A program made the position numbers and the translations under genes. A stretch of DNA of 64,000 bases, taken from assembly GCA_030831945.1 (NCBI GenBank), contig JAURKC010000030.1:62001-126000 (forward strand). The letters are read 5' to 3'. This document shows positions 1 to 8,660 of this stretch, piece by piece; the first letter of the stretch is position 1; each line of letters opens with the position of its first letter. Under the pieces are notes generated by a model. That model had not been told where the DNA came from, did no database searches, and saw only the letters and a program-made list of their open reading frames with translations. This stretch comes from Ferruginibacter sp. Its GTDB lineage: Bacteria; Bacteroidota; Bacteroidia; Chitinophagales; Chitinophagaceae.

Positions 1-375
1 TTTGTTTTAAAAGCTACTGGCTGGAAGGATGAAAATTTAATGAATGATAAAATTGCCGATGTATTAAATAAAGTAGGTTTAAAAACCAAGGGTTTTAAAA
101 TGCCTTTTGAAATGAGTGGGGGTGAACAGCAGCGCGTTGATATTGCGAGGGCATTGTTAAACTCTCCACGTTTAATTCTGGCAGATGAACCAACGGGTAA
201 TCTCGATCCTCAAACGAGTGATGAGATTATGCAGTTACTCTTTCATATTTCAAAAGATTATGGAACTGCTATTGTGATGGCAACCCACGATTATATGGTG
301 ATTAATAAGTTTCCAGCTAGAACGATCAAAACAGAAAGTGGCAAAGTAGTTGATAATGCGAGCATAACTCAATAA
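1..375 (+). CDS. ftsE: Cell-division ABC transporter ATPase FtsE, 3' part (truncated by window edge)
   Basis: The reading frame is open from base 1, so this is the C-terminal 124 residues of an ABC ATPase whose Walker A part lies outside the window. Visible are the signature motif [16 protein letters not shown], the Walker B and D-loop [13 protein letters not shown] and the switch histidine in MATHDY. The ending [14 protein letters not shown] is typical of Bacteroidota FtsE. FtsE pairs with FtsX to control cell-wall hydrolases at the division site. A LolD-type lipoprotein exporter ATPase is the main alternative, since the two families are close. ftsX is not in the window. Confidence 0.85.
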   Translation, partial: FVLKATGWKDENLMNDKIADVLNKVGLKTKGFKMPFEMSGGEQQRVDIARALLNSPRLILADEPTGNLDPQTSDEIMQLLFHISKDYGTAIVMATHDYMVINKFPARTIKTESGKVVDNASITQ

Positions 376-486
376 TCACTTTCTATTGCTATTTAAGTAG
401 TCTTTGATCATCAATAAAAATAACTTAGTAATTATCTTGCATATATTATAAAATTATATTATACTTAGGGTATAATTCATTTTTGT

Positions 487-987
487 ATGCTTCACTTACC
501 GAGTCTTACCCCCAGCTATCTTTCACATCGTCCTTTATTTTTTCCCATATTATGCCTGCTAACCTTCTTTGGAAGTGTCACTGGACTTGTATTTAACGGT
601 GTTGGCTATTTTAATGCGGAAACTTTAGTGAATAAGATTGCCTCTAATGATGCTAATAGTAGGTTGAGGGTATTAGATTACTCCAATGGGGATTTAGCTA
701 CTCCTTTTGTTCGCATTGGAAATATTACTGAAGCGAACTATAAAAAATTCTCAATTGGAGGGGTGGTTTCTTGTATACTTTGTTTGGTAGGTTCAGTATT
801 GATGTATCGAGGAAAAAGAAATGGATTTTATTCATTGGTTTTGGGCGTTTTTTTTAACTTGATATCTCATTTTCTACTATTTGGAGACAATTTTGGGGCA
901 ATGGGCTTTTCCATGGTGGCTTCCATCATTGGACTTATTATCATCGTTTTATTCTCCTTACACTTAAAATACCTAGAAGAGGAATAG
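487..987 (+). CDS. Small integral membrane protein of unknown function
   Basis: This encodes 166 residues that I do not recognise as a named family. It has an N-terminal hydrophobic segment at about residues 17-37, a soluble stretch of about 50 residues, then three hydrophobic segments at about 89-106, 113-130 and 138-160, and an acidic end (LEEE). The layout suggests four membrane helices with a periplasmic or cytoplasmic loop after the first. It stands alone between ftsE and rpsO, with about 110 bp of AT-rich DNA upstream and 207 bp downstream. Codon use resembles its neighbours, so it is likely a real gene. Confidence 0.7.
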   Translation: MLHLPSLTPSYLSHRPLFFPILCLLTFFGSVTGLVFNGVGYFNAETLVNKIASNDANSRLRVLDYSNGDLATPFVRIGNITEANYKKFSIGGVVSCILCLVGSVLMYRGKRNGFYSLVLGVFFNLISHFLLFGDNFGAMGFSMVASIIGLIIIVLFSLHLKYLEEE

Positions 988-1136
988 TTTATTTTGCCTC
1001 AGAAAGGGTTCTTCCACTTATTGTCTTACAGGATTCTTAGGGAAAGTATTGTACTCATTTTATACTGAAATTGTCCTTAAACGGCTATTTTATATGTTTT
1101 TTTGTCATCTGTTTCCTTAAATTGGATAATTTTTCT

Positions 1137-1144
1137 TACTTTTG
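1137..1144 (+). promoter_or_regulatory. Promoter -7 element of rpsO (TACTTTTG)
   Basis: This matches the Bacteroidota TAnnTTTG -7 consensus and lies 50 nt before the rpsO start codon. The predicted transcript would have a leader of about 45 nt, rich in A. I could not find a well-placed TTG -33 element. Confidence 0.5.
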
Positions 1145-1194
1145 CCAGCTAGAAAAAAAGATAAATTAACAAAGACGTTATTAAAAACAAAGAA

Positions 1195-1467
1195 ATGCCG
1201 TATTTAACAATCGAAAAAAAAGCGAAAATTTTTACAGAATTTGGTGGTAAAGCCTCCAATACCGGTTCAATTGAAGGTCAAATTGCCTTATTGACTGAGC
1301 GTATTAATCATATTTCTAATCATCTTAAGGTGAACAAGCATGACTTTTCTTCACAAAGAGGATTGATGATGATGGTTGGTCAAAGAAAGCGTCTACTTAC
1401 CTATCTTAGTAAACATAATTTGACAGGCTATAGAGCATTGATTGAGAAATTAGGTCTCCGTAAATAA
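1195..1467 (+). CDS. rpsO: 30S ribosomal protein S15
   Basis: The 90-residue product has the usual S15 length and order. It contains the conserved segments [41 protein letters not shown] and the end [22 protein letters not shown]15 is a primary 16S-rRNA-binding protein of the 30S platform and contacts helices 20-22. The gene is followed directly by an intrinsic terminator and then pnp. The rpsO-pnp order is conserved across most bacteria, but the terminator here suggests the two are at least partly separate transcription units. Confidence 0.97.
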   Translation: MPYLTIEKKAKIFTEFGGKASNTGSIEGQIALLTERINHISNHLKVNKHDFSSQRGLMMMVGQRKRLLTYLSKHNLTGYRALIEKLGLRK

Positions 1468-1491
1468 GCTCATCTCCATGTTTAAATAATA

Positions 1492-1533
1492 AAATTCCCA
1501 ACTATTTTTTCAACAGTTGGGAATTCTTTTTTA
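1492..1533 (+). terminator. Intrinsic terminator of rpsO
   Basis: An 11-bp stem (AATTCCCAACT at 1493-1503 pairing with AGTTGGGAATT at 1515-1525) with an 11-nt loop is followed by a T-rich run. It lies 25 bp after the rpsO stop codon. Confidence 0.9.
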
Positions 1534-1590
1534 TTAAAATTTTTTGCATGGAGCCAATGCATCTTTTCAAAATATACAATTTAAATTTTT

Positions 1591-3720
1591 ATGAGTTTTA
1601 ATATTCAATCAGAAACATTTGATATTGGTGGTGGCCGGATGGTAACTATCGAAACAGGCAAAATGGCTCGCCAGGCGGACGGAGCCATTACATTGCAACA
1701 AGGCAATTGTATTTTGCTAGCTACTGTTGTGGCTAATAAAGAACCAAAAGAAGGTCAAAACTTCTTTCCCTTATCAGTAGATTATCAAGAGAAATTTTCT
1801 TCAGCTGGTCGCGTACCAGGTTCATTTTTTAAGAGAGAAGCACGTTTGAATGATTACGAAATCTTGACGAGTCGTTTAATTGATAGAGCATTGCGTCCAT
1901 TATTTCCAGAAGATTATTTATGTGACGTTCAAGTATTAATTAGCTTGGTATCAAGTGATGCCGAAGTGATACCCGATGCCCTTGCTTGTTTAGCAGCATC
2001 AGCAGCTCTAGCAGTTTCTGATATTCCTATTCAAGAAATTATTTCTGAAGTTCGTATTGGTAGAAAAAATGGTCAGTTCATTGTAAATCCTAGTCGTACA
2101 GAATTACCTGAATGTGATCTTGAATTTATCATTGCCGCTACAGAAAAAAATATCATGATGGTGGAAGGTGAAGCCAATGAGTGTTCTGAAGAAGATTTAG
2201 TGAAAGCGATTGAACTAGGACATGAAGCAATCAAAATTCAAATTAAAGCACAGCAGCGTTTAAGAGATAAGGTAGGTAGTACAACCAAAAGAGAGTACAC
2301 TAAACCTTACCGCAATGAAGTGTTGAACGAAAAAATCATTGCATTTGCTCAAGATAAAACCCTTGCCATTGCTTCATCAGCTTCAGCAAAGCATGAGAGA
2401 AGTGATGCATTTGATGCATTAAAAAAATCAGTAAAAGAATTTTTAGGCGATGAATTGCCTGCAGAAGATAAGGCCTTAATTGGGCACTATTTTGGTGAAT
2501 TACAATATAATGTTGTAAGGGACATGATTCTTAGGGATAGAAAGCGTTTGGATGGAAGAGGTACAGAAGATATTCGTAACCTATCGATGGAAACCAATAT
2601 TTTACCAACCCCTCATGGATCTTCTTTATTTACAAGGGGTGAAACTCAGTCATTAACGACTGTTACATTCGGAACACCGTTGGATGAATTGTTGGTTGAA
2701 TCAGCCTTTAAATCCGATTACACTAAATTTATTTTGCATTATAATTTCCCACCTTTTTCAACCGGTGAGGTAAAAATGATGCGTGGTGTTGGACGTCGTG
2801 AAGTAGGTCATGGTAATTTAGCTATGCGTTCTCTTAAAAAAATGATGCCTGGTGCTGAATATCCTTATACCGTTAGGGTAGTAAGTGATATTTTAGAAAG
2901 TAATGGTTCATCTTCAATGGCTACAGTATGTGCTGGTTCACTGGCTTTAATGGATGCTGGGGTGCCAATTAAAAAGCACGTTAGTGGTGTGGCAATGGGC
3001 CTTATAAAAAAAGAGGATCAATTTGCGGTGTTAACAGATATCTTGGGTGATGAAGATCATTTAGGTGATATGGATTTTAAAGTTACTGGAACTCGTGATG
3101 GAATTTGTGGTGTACAGATGGATATTAAAGTAGATGGTTTAAGTATGGACATTATGCGCCAAGCTTTGGAGCAAGCGCGTAAAGGTCGTTTACATATACT
3201 TGATGCGATGTATGCTAGCATTCCTGCTCATAGAGATGATGTAAAACCTCATGCTCCAAGAATGGTTAAATTAACAATCGATAAAGAATATATCGGAGCA
3301 GTTATCGGACCAGGTGGTAAAGTAATTCAAGAAATGCAGCGTGAAACAGGTGCTACTATCAATATCGAAGAAGTAAACAATGTGGGTGAAGTAAGTGTAT
3401 TCTCCGCTTCAAAAGAAAGTTTGGATAAAGCAGTTAACTGGATCAAAGGTTTAATTGCTGTGCCAGTAGTAGGAGATACTTATGAGGGTACCGTTAAGAG
3501 CATTAAAGAATTTGGTGCTTTTGTTGAATTTTTACCTAAGAAAGAAGGTTTGTTGCATATCAGTGAAATTAGCTGGAAGCGTTTGGAAACCATGGACGGA
3601 ATCTTTAAAGAAGGTGATCGTGTGAAAGTGAAATTATTAGAGGTGGATCAACGTACCGGTAAATTTAAATTGAGTCGCAAGGTATTGATGCCAAAGCCTG
3701 ATGCACAAGAAAAACCTTAA
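1591..3720 (+). CDS. pnp: Polyribonucleotide nucleotidyltransferase (PNPase)
   Basis: The 709-residue product matches the usual PNPase length. Two RNase PH-like domains (about 10-230 and 310-545) flank the helical linker. They are followed by a KH domain around residues 555-615, with the conserved VIGPGGKVIQEMQRETGA, and an S1 domain at about 625-695 (GTVKSIKEFGAFVEFLPKKEG, LLHISEISW). The phosphate-binding and catalytic core is visible (RTEDIRNL region, FPPFSTGEVKMM, SNGSSSMATVCAGSLALMDAG, DILGDEDHLGDMDFKVTGT). The enzyme degrades RNA 3'-5' with phosphate and helps mature and turn over mRNA. A strong terminator follows. Confidence 0.97.
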   Translation: MSFNIQSETFDIGGGRMVTIETGKMARQADGAITLQQGNCILLATVVANKEPKEGQNFFPLSVDYQEKFSSAGRVPGSFFKREARLNDYEILTSRLIDRALRPLFPEDYLCDVQVLISLVSSDAEVIPDALACLAASAALAVSDIPIQEIISEVRIGRKNGQFIVNPSRTELPECDLEFIIAATEKNIMMVEGEANECSEEDLVKAIELGHEAIKIQIKAQQRLRDKVGSTTKREYTKPYRNEVLNEKIIAFAQDKTLAIASSASAKHERSDAFDALKKSVKEFLGDELPAEDKALIGHYFGELQYNVVRDMILRDRKRLDGRGTEDIRNLSMETNILPTPHGSSLFTRGETQSLTTVTFGTPLDELLVESAFKSDYTKFILHYNFPPFSTGEVKMMRGVGRREVGHGNLAMRSLKKMMPGAEYPYTVRVVSDILESNGSSSMATVCAGSLALMDAGVPIKKHVSGVAMGLIKKEDQFAVLTDILGDEDHLGDMDFKVTGTRDGICGVQMDIKVDGLSMDIMRQALEQARKGRLHILDAMYASIPAHRDDVKPHAPRMVKLTIDKEYIGAVIGPGGKVIQEMQRETGATINIEEVNNVGEVSVFSASKESLDKAVNWIKGLIAVPVVGDTYEGTVKSIKEFGAFVEFLPKKEGLLHISEISWKRLETMDGIFKEGDRVKVKLLEVDQRTGKFKLSRKVLMPKPDAQEKP

Positions 3721-3740
3721 GTTTATCTTTTAAATTATAT

Positions 3741-3770
3741 ACTCCGAAGATTTTTCTTCGGAGTTTTTTG
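3741..3770 (+). terminator. Intrinsic terminator of pnp
   Basis: A perfect 10-bp stem (ACTCCGAAGA at 3741-3750, TCTTCGGAGT at 3755-3764) with a 4-nt loop is followed by TTTTTG. Confidence 0.92.
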
Positions 3771-3823
3771 TAGTCAAAACTTTCTAAAGGCAGCTAATTA
3801 TATAGACGTATTAAAAAAACAGC

Positions 3824-4642
3824 ATGAACTATCTGCAATTTGATTTTGAAATTTTGGATACCGAGCAATCGGAGCAATTGATAGCGCTGTTATCTCAGCA
3901 AGGTTTTGAAGGTTTTGAAGAGCTGCCGCCAATTGTAAAGGCTTTTATTGCTGAAAAAGATTTTAAAGAAGCTGGATTTTTTGAGATGATTGAGTTATTT
4001 GAAAACTTAGTTTATCAAAAATACACCGTTGAAAATATCAATTGGAATAAGCAATGGGAAGAGGGGTTTCAGCCGGTACTAGTGAATGATTTTGTTGGGA
4101 TAAGGGCAACATTTCATCCTCCTCTCGAAAAGGTACTGCATGAAATTATTATTACCCCTAAGATGAGCTTTGGTACAGGTCATCATGCAACTACCTTTAT
4201 GATGATTCAACAGATGAAGGAGATTGATTTTAAAGGTAAAACAGTCTTGGATTTTGGAACAGGGACAGGTGTATTAGCTATTTTGGCTGCTAAATTAGGC
4301 GCTTCTGATGTTTATGCTATTGACTATGACGAGTGGAGTATCACCAATACCATTGAAAATATTCAGCAGAATGGAAGTTCAAATATTCGTGTCGCTCAGT
4401 TAGCCACCCTTCCTGCCGGAGAAAAATTTGATATTATTTTGGCTAATATTAATTTGAATGTAATATTGGATAATTTAAAATCAATCGTATTATCTTCTAT
4501 TTCAAATACTTATGTATTGTTAAGTGGATTTTTATTGCAAGATGAAACGGAACTTAAAAGTTCTATCACAGAAGCGGGCTTGCAGTATATTTCAACTTTA
4601 AATCGGGGCGATTGGATATTAATTTTGGCAAAAAAGCCCTAA
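3824..4642 (+). CDS. prmA: Ribosomal protein L11 methyltransferase
   Basis: The 272-residue product has the PrmA layout. An N-terminal substrate-recognition domain (about 1-60) is followed by the linker with NWNKQWEEGFQPV. The catalytic domain carries MSFGTGHHATTFMM (about 113-126), the S-adenosylmethionine-binding motif DFGTGTGVLAILAA (about 142-155) and the motif ILANINLNVI (about 205-214). It trimethylates the N-terminus and lysines of L11 in the cytoplasm. It sits between the pnp terminator and plsY with its own start at 3824, in a run of plus-strand housekeeping genes. Confidence 0.95.
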   Translation: MNYLQFDFEILDTEQSEQLIALLSQQGFEGFEELPPIVKAFIAEKDFKEAGFFEMIELFENLVYQKYTVENINWNKQWEEGFQPVLVNDFVGIRATFHPPLEKVLHEIIITPKMSFGTGHHATTFMMIQQMKEIDFKGKTVLDFGTGTGVLAILAAKLGASDVYAIDYDEWSITNTIENIQQNGSSNIRVAQLATLPAGEKFDIILANINLNVILDNLKSIVLSSISNTYVLLSGFLLQDETELKSSITEAGLQYISTLNRGDWILILAKKP

Positions 4643-4691
4643 TTGGCTAAAGATTAGGGGGCCTAAAATATCATGGAAATCAAATTTTAGG

Positions 4692-4699
4692 TATCTTTG
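4692..4699 (+). promoter_or_regulatory. Promoter -7 element of plsY (TATCTTTG)
   Basis: This is a perfect TAnnTTTG match 23 nt before the plsY ATG. The predicted leader is about 19 nt. An AAGGA stretch 7 nt before the ATG could be a weak ribosome-binding site. Confidence 0.5.
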
Positions 4700-4722
4700 T
4701 AACTGAACCTATTAAGGAAATA

Positions 4723-5370
4723 ATGAACGAACTACTATTAATCGTTTTAGCCTATATCATTGGATCAATACCTACTGCTTTAATTATAAGCAAAGCTTTT
4801 TTTCAAATTGACATTAGAGATTTCGGCAGTGGAAACATGGGTGCCACTAATACTTTTCGAGTATTAGGTTCAAAGTATGGCACTATAGTGATGTTTTTCG
4901 ATATTCTAAAAGGAGTTTTTGCTGTAGGTTTATATGTTTTTTTACCTCATTATCTTACCGACGAGTGGGACAGAACCAATTTGATGGTAGGACTTGGTTT
5001 AGCTGCAGTTATTGGCCATATATTCCCCATTTTTGCCCAATTTAGGGGAGGAAAGGGGGTTGCTACCTTATTTGGTATGATTTTAACTGTTCAGCCCGTA
5101 ATTGCTGCAAGCTGTGTAGGGGTTTTCTTACTAGTTTTATTCCTTACTAGGTATGTCTCTTTGAGTTCAATTCTGGCTGGTTTAGCACTGCCCATCTGCG
5201 TACTTTGGATTTGGAATGATGAAGTGACACTTTATAGAGTATTTGCTGTACTTGTTTCTATAATGATTATTCTTACCCATCAAAAAAATATAGTCAAAAT
5301 TTTGAAAGGGAATGAAAATAGAGTGCCTATTTTTAAAGCTAGGGATAAACGAAAACTCAATCGGAAATAA
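4723..5370 (+). CDS. plsY: Acyl-phosphate:glycerol-3-phosphate acyltransferase
   Basis: The 215-residue polytopic membrane protein starts with AYIIGSIPTALII and carries the three PlsY signatures: DFGSGNMGATNTFRVLG (about residues 32-48), GHIFPIFAQFRGGKGVAT (about 99-116) and the C-terminal HQKNIVKILKGNENR (about 186-200). PlsY transfers the acyl group of acyl-phosphate to glycerol-3-phosphate, the first committed step of phospholipid synthesis in most bacteria. Its usual partner plsX is not in the window. A TATCTTTG promoter element lies upstream. Confidence 0.96.
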   Translation: MNELLLIVLAYIIGSIPTALIISKAFFQIDIRDFGSGNMGATNTFRVLGSKYGTIVMFFDILKGVFAVGLYVFLPHYLTDEWDRTNLMVGLGLAAVIGHIFPIFAQFRGGKGVATLFGMILTVQPVIAASCVGVFLLVLFLTRYVSLSSILAGLALPICVLWIWNDEVTLYRVFAVLVSIMIILTHQKNIVKILKGNENRVPIFKARDKRKLNRK

Positions 5371-5488
5371 TTTCCCTCCAAAAATCTTACCATTTTATTA
5401 GGCTTTCAAATTACCTTGAATATTGGTTTGTAGGTAATTTTGATCTTTCAATGAATGTATCAAAATCAATAGATAAATAGTATTAAAT

Positions 5489-6289
5489 ATGAGAAAGTTA
5501 CTGCCTATCTTATTATTTTTCCCGCTTTTTTATAGCTCTTGTACTACCAATGCGGTTACGGGTCGAAAGCAATTGAATATATTGCCTGAGGGTCAACTTC
5601 AACAAATGGCACTTACTGAGTATAAAACATTCTTATCCCAAAGTAAAGTAGTTGCTAACAATACGAGTAATAATGCAGAAATGGTTCGAAGAGTAGGAAG
5701 TAAAATAAGTAATGCCATTACCCAATATTATTCAAGTAAGGGAAAGTCTGAAATATTAGAGGGCTATAAGTGGGAATTCAATTTGGTAGATAATAAAGAA
5801 GTGAATGCCTGGTGTATGCCAGGAGGTAAAGTGGTAGTGTATACTGGATTACTACCGGTTACCCAAAATGAAACAGCATTGGCAATTGTACTAGGTCATG
5901 AGATTGCCCATGCGGTAGCCAGTCATGGTAATGAACGAATGAGTCAATCGCTGATAACCCAGGGAGTTGGTATTGCCGGAGATGTACTTACCTCCAATAA
6001 TGGAAAGGTGAATAGTATTTTCAATGGCATATTTGGTCCTGGAAGCCAAATAGGTTTTCTTTTACCTAATTCTAGACTACAGGAGTACGAGGCAGACCAT
6101 TTTGGTTTGATTTTCGCCGCAATGGCTGGTTATAATCCTACTGAGGCTATCCCATTTTGGAAAAGGATGGCTGCAGCTAGTGGAAATCAAAATACCCCTG
6201 AATTTTTGACAACTCACCCCTCCGATGAAAATAGGATCTCCCGTTTACAGGGCTATATGGCTGAGGCTTTAAGATTTTATAAACCCTAA
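5489..6289 (+). CDS. M48-family zinc metallopeptidase, lipoprotein
   Basis: The 266-residue product has a lipoprotein signal (hydrophobic run then SSCTT, acylated Cys at residue 18). The M48 zinc site is HEIAHAVASH (His137, Glu138, His141), with the third ligand in EYEADHFG (Glu201). The intervening segments (WCMPGGKVVVYTGLL; the late THPSDENRI) match periplasmic M48 proteases of the BepA/LoiP/Oma1-like group, which remove misfolded outer-membrane proteins. It is likely anchored in the periplasm or outer membrane. It stands alone and is followed by a weak terminator. Confidence 0.92.
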   Translation: MRKLLPILLFFPLFYSSCTTNAVTGRKQLNILPEGQLQQMALTEYKTFLSQSKVVANNTSNNAEMVRRVGSKISNAITQYYSSKGKSEILEGYKWEFNLVDNKEVNAWCMPGGKVVVYTGLLPVTQNETALAIVLGHEIAHAVASHGNERMSQSLITQGVGIAGDVLTSNNGKVNSIFNGIFGPGSQIGFLLPNSRLQEYEADHFGLIFAAMAGYNPTEAIPFWKRMAAASGNQNTPEFLTTHPSDENRISRLQGYMAEALRFYKP

Positions 6290-6313
6290 TACCTTGATTT
6301 TTCAGGTATTTTT
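6288..6313 (+). terminator. Weak intrinsic terminator after the M48 protease gene
   Basis: AATACCT pairs with AGGTATT around a 9-nt loop, followed by three further T residues. The stem is short and AT-rich, and its left arm overlaps the stop codon. Confidence 0.5.
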
Positions 6314-6478
6314 AAGCTAAATCATTGTAAATACTGAGTTTTATGATGTTTTGTTAAAAATTAAAATTAAATTTGCAATTCTTTTTTAATCTGTTTCTTA
6401 GTTGACTAATGAATGAATTCTATTAAAGTTCGGTTGCTAGGTCTCGATTATGTTTTTTATATTAAAATTGGTTTTTAA

Positions 6479-7138
6479 ATGGAAGTATTAGCTCCGTCGC
6501 AGACTATATTAGAAAAACTGCAATTGAAGGATGAAAAGAATTTATTAATTCAGGGTTTACCGTCAACTGTTGAGAAGCAATTTGTAAAAATATCATTTGC
6601 AAAAAACGTCACCCCCTTGCTTAAAGCTAGGAAAATTGAATTTGCCCTGGTATTTGCTATTAGTCAAAAGCAACTGAAGGATATATTGATTGATGTAGTC
6701 CCCGCTTTGCATGATGAAGCGAAGCTTTGGGTTGCCTTTCCTAAGGCAGCATCTAAAATTGTAAGCGATTTGACTAGAGAATGTAATTGGGAGTGTATTG
6801 CTCATTTTGGCTATGAAGAGGTGAATCTAATCACGATCGATAGTATTTGGACTGCCATGCGGTTTAAAAAATCCAATACGGGTGTTAGTAAATCAGTATT
6901 GATTGAAAAAAAAGTAAAGGAAGTTAAAGACAGAACCATTACCACTCCTCCTGCATTGGAATTGTTGTTTACTAAAAATAAAGCAGCCAAAACTTTCTAT
7001 GAGACCCTTTCATTTTCAGATAAAAATGAATATATCACATGGATAGCAGGAGCTAAAAAGGAAACGACCAAAATAGCTCGATTAGAAGCAACTATCTCTA
7101 AGTTAAACTACCTTAAAAGAAGTCCCTCTGAAAAATAG
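6479..7138 (+). CDS. YdeI/OmpD-associated family protein with a DUF3052-like N-terminal half
   Basis: The 219-residue product has two halves. Residues about 20-135 contain ALHDEAKLWVAFPKAASKI and resemble DUF3052-type domains. Residues about 155-210 contain FYETLSFSDKNEYITWIAGAKK and a helical tail, which match the YdeI/OmpD-associated (bacteriocin-protection) domain. The function is unknown. It has no signal peptide, so it is probably cytoplasmic. It converges with the minus-strand gene at 7144, with only 5 bp between them. Confidence 0.75.
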   Translation: MEVLAPSQTILEKLQLKDEKNLLIQGLPSTVEKQFVKISFAKNVTPLLKARKIEFALVFAISQKQLKDILIDVVPALHDEAKLWVAFPKAASKIVSDLTRECNWECIAHFGYEEVNLITIDSIWTAMRFKKSNTGVSKSVLIEKKVKEVKDRTITTPPALELLFTKNKAAKTFYETLSFSDKNEYITWIAGAKKETTKIARLEATISKLNYLKRSPSEK

Positions 7139-7143
7139 ATGAA

Positions 7144-7659
7144 TTATTTTATTGCTGTAAAGGCAACCCGTTTGGAAAGCCAGCTATCCTTAATTGGTAT
7201 GATCCAATTTTGCAGCAACTCTTTTTTATTGAGTACGGTGTTATTAAAATATAAGGTTTCTGCATTTATAAATTCATTCTCGGCAGCATATCCTAGTTGA
7301 GACAAGGGTAGTAACTGAATTTTATCTTTAACGAAAAATGCTAATGTTTGCCTTTCAAAAAGTTGAACCTTAAATTTCTCTTCAATTTCTTTCACTAATC
7401 TTACCGAGCTATCTGTACTGCATCCACTTACTCCAGTAGCAGTTTCATCAGCCATTAATATAATAAATTGTCCGAAAAATAAATTTCCATATCCCTTAAC
7501 AGTATCACCATGACTTTTCCATGAAGCTATAAATTGCTCTAATATGGTTTCAATTTCCAAGGCTTCACTCATTAAAAATAAACGGCTACTTTGGTAGATC
7601 CACACTTTCGATGAATCATTAAATTCTTCAGGTATTTGATCTTGAAATTGAAGTTTCAT
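7144..7659 (-). CDS. Conserved Bacteroidota protein, often mislabelled 'ABC transporter ATPase'
   Basis: The 171-residue product contains WIYQSSRLF near residue 21, GYGNLFFGQFIILMADE and SGCSTDSSVRLVKEIEEKF. I recall relatives in Bacteroidota databases under the name 'ABC transporter ATPase', but there is no Walker A, Walker B or ABC signature here, so that name is not supported. It starts 6 bp after the stop of the Fe-S protein gene at 7666 and is probably co-transcribed with it. The SGCS segment has one cysteine that may be functional. The role is unknown. Confidence 0.7.
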   Translation of the reverse strand: MKLQFQDQIPEEFNDSSKVWIYQSSRLFLMSEALEIETILEQFIASWKSHGDTVKGYGNLFFGQFIILMADETATGVSGCSTDSSVRLVKEIEEKFKVQLFERQTLAFFVKDKIQLLPLSQLGYAAENEFINAETLYFNNTVLNKKELLQNWIIPIKDSWLSKRVAFTAIK

Positions 7660-7665
7660 ATTATT

Positions 7666-8445
7666 TTATTGAATGGATTGTGCAATTAATTCGGCTATAT
7701 CAAAAACCTCAACTTCTTCCTCTTTATTGCTATTTTTTACTCCATCGGTTAACATAGTGTTACAAAACGGACAAGCTGCTGCAATAATGGAGGCACCTGT
7801 TTGAATGGCTTCATTACTTCTTTCGAAATTAACTCTTGTTGCTCCTTTCTCTTCTTCTTTAAACATTTGCGCACCACCAGCTCCGCAGCACAAACCATTG
7901 CTTTTACATCGCTTCATTTCTACCAGTTCTGTGTCTAATGCTTCCAATACTTTCCGAGGGGCCTCATAAATATTATTGGCCCTGCCTAAATAACAACTAT
8001 CGTGGTAAGTGATTTTCTTCCCTTTAAAATCACCTTGTTCTTTCATGATAATTTTTCCTTCATCAATAAGTTGTTGAATGAAACTAGCATGGTGGATTAC
8101 TTCATAATTACCACCCAATTCAGGGTATTCATTTTTTAATGTATTGAAACAATGCGGACAGGCAGTAACAATTTTTTTTATTCCATAACCGTTTAAAACC
8201 TGGATATTCTGATAAGCCATCATTTGAAACATAAACTCATTTCCTGCCCTTCTTGCAGGATCTCCTGTACACAATTCTTCTTTACCCAAAATAGCATAGC
8301 GAATACCTACTTTGTGTAGGATGGTTGCAAATGCCTTTGTAATTTTTTGAGCTCTTTGGTCGTAACTTCCTGCACAGCCTACCCAAAACAAAACATCAGG
8401 AATTTCGCCATTTGCTGCCATTTCAGCCATTGTTGGAACATGCAT
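7666..8445 (-). CDS. (Fe-S)-binding protein with two CCG domains (HdrB/LutA-like)
   Basis: The 259-residue product carries the cysteine-rich CCG domain twice. The first half has FWVGCAGSYD, ELCTGDPARR and VTACPHCFNTL. The second has YHDSCYLGR, RCKSNGLCCGAGG and AAACPFCNTML. CCG domains bind a non-cubane or 4Fe-4S cluster in heterodisulfide reductase HdrB, glycolate oxidase GlcF and LutA. In Bacteroidota this gene is usually next to a membrane-anchored 4Fe-4S protein like the one at 11939-13261; here three plus-strand genes lie between. An electron-transfer role at the membrane is likely; the substrate is unknown. Confidence 0.88.
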   Translation of the reverse strand: MHVPTMAEMAANGEIPDVLFWVGCAGSYDQRAQKITKAFATILHKVGIRYAILGKEELCTGDPARRAGNEFMFQMMAYQNIQVLNGYGIKKIVTACPHCFNTLKNEYPELGGNYEVIHHASFIQQLIDEGKIIMKEQGDFKGKKITYHDSCYLGRANNIYEAPRKVLEALDTELVEMKRCKSNGLCCGAGGAQMFKEEEKGATRVNFERSNEAIQTGASIIAAACPFCNTMLTDGVKNSNKEEEVEVFDIAELIAQSIQ

Positions 8446-8645
8446 AATACTTTTCGTTTCAGTATGGTAAAGGTAGCAAAAAGTAGGGGTTTTATTTACA
8501 CCAGTGATCAGCTGAAATATTTAAAATTTTACTGCTTGTCTTTTATGTAGCTTACACTAAACATCATTAATTGTAAATAGGAGGTTCTTCCATTCTTAGG
8601 TGAGATAAATTTAACCCATCCTTCTAATTGTTGCAGCTAAGGTGC

Positions 8646-8653
8646 TATTTTTG
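8646..8653 (+). promoter_or_regulatory. Promoter -7 element of the ATP-grasp gene (TATTTTTG)
   Basis: This is a TAnnTTTG match ending 7 nt before the chosen ATG at 8661. Using the spacing seen at the SRP RNA gene, transcription would start within about 3 nt of the start codon. Confidence 0.5.
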
Positions 8654-8660
8654 TATCTCT

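Noticed and set aside
4636..4662. Hairpin CCCTAAT/ATTAGGG after prmA as a terminator
   Set aside because: The stem is short and no T-run follows it.
7144..7659. ABC transporter ATPase, as relatives are often named
   Set aside because: There is no Walker A, Walker B or signature motif in the sequence, so the name is not supported.
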